From an uncultured Pseudomonadota bacterium (GTDB lineage Bacteria; Myxococcota_A; UBA796; CAJQPC01), in NCBI GenBank assembly GCA_937915955.1, contig CALGIB010000351.1, forward strand, positions 1 through 8,684: 8,684 nt of DNA, given 5' to 3'. The notes beneath the pieces were generated by a model, which saw nothing but the letters and a program-made list of their open reading frames with translations, ran no database searches and was not told where the DNA came from. Shown one piece after another: positions 6,491-8,684 of this stretch. Position numbers and translations under genes: made by a program. The stretch's first letter is position 1. The number at the start of each line of letters is the position of its first letter.

Positions 6491-6514
6491 GTCCTCCTCT
6501 TGACAGAGGGGGAC
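6491..6514 (+). repeat. 10-bp hairpin with 4-nt loop
   Basis: GTCCTCCTCT pairs with AGAGGGGGAC across a TGAC loop, with a single G-U pair when read on the plus strand. Read on the minus strand that pair becomes an A-C mismatch, so the RNA would be more stable from the plus strand. No T-run follows. Role unknown. Confidence 0.4.
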
Positions 6515-6650
6515 GGTTTCGTCGCTTCAGGCTTCCTTACCGCGAAGGCATGCACACCACGACGAGAGGGTCCATTCCCGAAGGAATTCGTACGGAGGAA
6601 CTGCTGACCACATCGATTCACGAACCCGGCAGGAACCGGTCGTCCGCATT

Positions 6651-7631
6651 TTACAGCACGAGGCTGTCCCTGCGCTGGCGCAACAGCGCGGTGGCCTCGT
6701 TCCGGATCTGGAACTTGCCGGCCACCAGCAGACCCTGGTCGTAGGCCTCGTAGGCCTTTCGCAGCAGCACCTGGGTCCGCTGATCGAGCACGGCGCGGTA
6801 GTGCGCGGCCTCCTCCTCGGACAGGTCGCCGGGAGCGGGCACCGCGAGCATGTCGCGGCGCAGGTCGGCGTAGGCGTCGCCGAGGCTGAGCAGGCCCGCC
6901 AGGATCCACTCGGGCTCCTCGAGGGTGACGACCTGAACGAGGTACTGCTCGGCCAACGCGATGGCGGCGGCGCGCTGCTCGAGGACCCGGACCTGCTTGC
7001 GCTGACTGCCCACCAGACCGAGCTCCCCTGCCCTGTCGAGCTCCACATCCGCCAGCGTGTACCAGGCCTTGGCGCGCATCCACGGCACCTCGTTCGTGCT
7101 GGACGTGGCCGCCAGGCTGCGCTCCAGCAGCTGCTGACCCTGGCGCGCGCGACCCGCCCGCAGCTCCGCCATGCCCAGCGCGAGGTCCAGCGTCAGGCGG
7201 TCGTGGCGGTCGAAGCCCGCGGTCTGGGGCAGGCGCCGGTAGGCCCGGAGCGCCTCGTCCCAGCGCCCGAGGCTCTCCAGGCACATCGCGCGGCGGAAGC
7301 CGACGTCCAGCACGTAGCGCTCCTGCTCGTCCTCCTGGGCCAGCAGCTGGTAGACCCCGAGGGCCGTCTCGAAGTCCCCAGCGAGCTCGTACGCGAGCCC
7401 CAGCTGGTAGAGCAGCGCCGGGCTGTCGTCGCCCTGCTCGCGCAGCCAGACGAGGCGGTCGACGGCGCCCTGGGCGTCGCCCTCGTCTCTGCGAGCCAGC
7501 GCCTCGTGGAAGACCGCGGTCGGGTCCTGTTGGCCGAAGACCTGCCCAAGCGCGGGGCTGGGGAGGTGCTGGGTCGGGGCGTAGGGCGCCACCCGGTGGG
7601 CGCAGGCGAGGGAGATCAGGAGGGGCAGCAT
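6651..7631 (-). CDS. TPR-repeat lipoprotein, function unknown
   Basis: The 326-residue product starts MLPLLISLAC, a short leader with a probable lipidation cysteine at 10, so it is likely an envelope-attached scaffold. From about residue 38 it is almost wholly helical, with TPR-like pairs such as ALARRDEGDAQGAVDRL (44-60), YQLGLAYELAGDFETALGVY (75-94), RAMCLESLGRWDEALRAYRR (114-133), and later LLSLGDAYADLRRDM. TPR arrays bind other proteins; no catalytic motif is present. Start choice: ATG 7631 gives the leader directly, and an in-frame GTG at 7637 would add two residues; neither has a strong ribosome site. The reading frame continues upstream to 7781, but that part overlaps the preceding TPR gene and has no leader character. 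The gap to that gene is 13 nt, which suggests an operon and translational coupling. A 283-nt non-coding stretch follows. Confidence 0.75.
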   Translation of the reverse strand: MLPLLISLACAHRVAPYAPTQHLPSPALGQVFGQQDPTAVFHEALARRDEGDAQGAVDRLVWLREQGDDSPALLYQLGLAYELAGDFETALGVYQLLAQEDEQERYVLDVGFRRAMCLESLGRWDEALRAYRRLPQTAGFDRHDRLTLDLALGMAELRAGRARQGQQLLERSLAATSSTNEVPWMRAKAWYTLADVELDRAGELGLVGSQRKQVRVLEQRAAAIALAEQYLVQVVTLEEPEWILAGLLSLGDAYADLRRDMLAVPAPGDLSEEEAAHYRAVLDQRTQVLLRKAYEAYDQGLLVAGKFQIRNEATALLRQRRDSLVL

Positions 7632-7644
7632 GAGCACTCTGTCG

Positions 7645-8684
7645 TCACGAGGCGCTGGGGGTTCCACCTTCTTCGACCTGGCGGGCGAGCTCGTGAAGCC
7701 CCAGGCGAGCATAGGTGTCGGCGGCCAGCTGCCGAGCGCGATGGGCGCGACGGGTCCAGCCTGCCTCGCGCGCCAGGTCATGGCACCTCAGCAGGATCTC
7801 AGCGAGCTCGGGGTCGCTGCCGGTCACCACCAGCGCCATGCGCTCGTAGCGCCCCAGGCAGCGATCGAAGCGATCCCAGTCGCCGCGCGCGGCCGCGGCC
7901 CAGGCGCGCATCGGCTGACCGTAGATCGCGTGGTGGAGCACAAACTCCCGCTCCGCCCGCTCGGTCGCCCGCTCGATGAGCTCGGTGGCCCGCTCCAGCT
8001 TGCCCTCGAGCATCAGCGTCAGGCCCAGGTTCAGCGCCGTGACCAGGCTGTCTCGCTCGCCCAGCGGCTCGATGATGGCCAGCGCCTGCTCGTAGAGCCG
8101 TCGAGCCGCCGGGATCTCACCCCGGCGCCGGGCCAGCTCGGCCCGGTCGTTCAGGTAGCGCGCGCGCTCGAAGGGCTCGTCCTGGTCACAGGTCCCGTAG
8201 GCCGCCTCGAGCATGTCCTGCGCCTCATCCAGATCGCCGCGGCGCATGGCCGTGTAGTGCAGGCTCCAGAGCAGCTGGCCCCGACGCCCTCGGTCGTCTT
8301 GCATGGCCAGTCCGCGCAGGGCGTAGCGACGGGCGACGCCCAGCTCGCCCGAGCGGTAGCCCAGGTGGGCGACGACGCCGCAGGTCCGGGCCTCGAGCTC
8401 TGACCAGTCATTGCGGCGGCAGACCTCGGCCAGCGAGCGGGCCTGGGGCATGGCCTCGCCCAGCCCTGTGTTCGCCTGGATGAGCAGCTGCGCGAAGGCC
8501 AGCAGGCCCCGCCGGTGATCGTCGAGCGGGGCGGAGAGCTCATCCAGGGCTCCCTGGGCCTGGGCGACCAGGGCCAGCCCCTGCTCGAAGCGGGCCTGGT
8601 TGCAGCAGAGGCGAGCCCCGGAGATCAGCAGGGGCACGGCCTCGTCGAGGCACCCGGCGGCCAGGAGGTGCGCACCCCGGCGGG
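7645..8684 (-). CDS. Large TPR-repeat protein, 5' part outside the window
   Basis: The frame is open to the right edge (346 visible codons), so this is the C-terminal part of a longer protein; a GTG at 8637 is inside a TPR-like stretch and need not be the start. The visible part is helical repeats with typical TPR pairs: HLLAAGCLDEAVPLL at the edge, ALRGLAMQDDRGRRGQLLW, YTAMRRGDLDEAQDMLEAAY, LARRRGEIPAARRLYEQAL, and LGLTLMLEGKLERATELI. It ends without a membrane segment. C-terminal TPR blocks of this style are common in serine/threonine kinases and ATPase regulators of myxobacteria-like bacteria, so a signalling protein is possible, but no kinase residues are in view. It is followed after 13 nt by the TPR lipoprotein gene. 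Confidence 0.8.
   Translation of the reverse strand, partial: RRGAHLLAAGCLDEAVPLLISGARLCCNQARFEQGLALVAQAQGALDELSAPLDDHRRGLLAFAQLLIQANTGLGEAMPQARSLAEVCRRNDWSELEARTCGVVAHLGYRSGELGVARRYALRGLAMQDDRGRRGQLLWSLHYTAMRRGDLDEAQDMLEAAYGTCDQDEPFERARYLNDRAELARRRGEIPAARRLYEQALAIIEPLGERDSLVTALNLGLTLMLEGKLERATELIERATERAEREFVLHHAIYGQPMRAWAAAARGDWDRFDRCLGRYERMALVVTGSDPELAEILLRCHDLAREAGWTRRAHRARQLAADTYARLGLHELARQVEEGGTPSAS

Larger units (their letters stand above)
6368..6650. other. Non-coding stretch between TPR lipoprotein and EF-hand lipoprotein genes
   Basis: No convincing gene is seen on either strand; short open frames here lack family features and ribosome sites. It would hold the end of the upstream minus-strand TPR transcript and the promoter and leader of the downstream lipoprotein gene. 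It contains two long hairpins (6430-6455 and 6491-6514), a small one (6574-6587, stem ATTCC/GGAAT with loop CGAA), and the lipoprotein ribosome site GAGGAGG at 6374-6380. Two TTGACA hexamers (6401 and 6500, plus strand) lack a -10 partner and face no gene. A minus-strand TATGCT at 6393-6388 could be a -10 element, but it has no matching -35. Confidence 0.5.

Noticed and set aside
6401..6505. Two plus-strand TTGACA hexamers as promoters
   Set aside because: Neither has a -10-like hexamer at 16-18 nt, and no plus-strand gene begins downstream.
6470..6520. Possible group II intron domain V (GAGCCGT ... ACGGTTT)
   Set aside because: The outer arms resemble domain V, but the interior is 36 nt rather than about 20, has no GNRA-capped upper stem, and no reverse transcriptase or other intron domains are nearby.
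6801..7979. 392-codon plus-strand open frame opposite the TPR genes
   Set aside because: Composition-driven shadow of two clear TPR frames; no motif, leader or ribosome site.

Overview
The window is GC-rich throughout and densely packed with bacterial genes. It carries a Tol-Pal pair, several predicted lipoproteins (one with an Asp/Gly/Asn-rich linker after the lipid-anchor cysteine) and long TPR proteins. This points to a Gram-negative of the myxobacterial/deltaproteobacterial kind, such as Myxococcota or a relative. The assignment is inferred from protein style and base composition, not from a marker gene. No rRNA, tRNA, CRISPR array, insertion sequence or phage gene was seen.

Layout. (1) Positions 1-1538, minus strand: pal followed 2 nt later by cpoB (ybgF), which runs off the left edge. 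Pal has an extra IPT/TIG domain. pal is not preceded by tolB; it has its own short divergent promoter region. (2) Positions 1570-3860, plus strand: a GT-C membrane glycosyltransferase (GT87/DUF2029-like) and a LarA-family protein (nickel-pincer lactate racemase/hydroxyacid epimerase superfamily), whose likely start lies inside the end of the glycosyltransferase gene. (3) Positions 3808-5256, minus strand: a processive GT2 glycosyltransferase close to the CslA/cellulose-synthase-like type, overlapping the 3' end of the LarA gene tail to tail by 53 bp. (4) Positions 5339-6367, minus strand: an uncharacterised lipoprotein with an Asp/Gly/Asn linker, a possible RskA-like beta domain and a clear EF-hand-type calcium loop. 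(5) Positions 6368-6650: a gene-free stretch with two strong hairpins. (6) Positions 6651-8684, minus strand: two closely spaced TPR genes, the downstream one a lipoprotein and the upstream one cut by the right edge.

How they fit together. Most products are predicted to act at the cell envelope. Pal and CpoB tie the outer membrane to peptidoglycan and the Tol machine. GT87 and CslA-like GT2 are both membrane enzymes of polysaccharide or lipid-linked sugar synthesis, though they lie on opposite strands and need not be one pathway. The LarA homologue is the metabolic odd one out: no larB, larC or larE is visible, and one catalytic lysine is replaced by arginine. No convincing new multi-gene system is visible. 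The most unusual points are the Pal architecture, the orphan LarA variant with overlaps at both ends, and the EF-hand lipoprotein.
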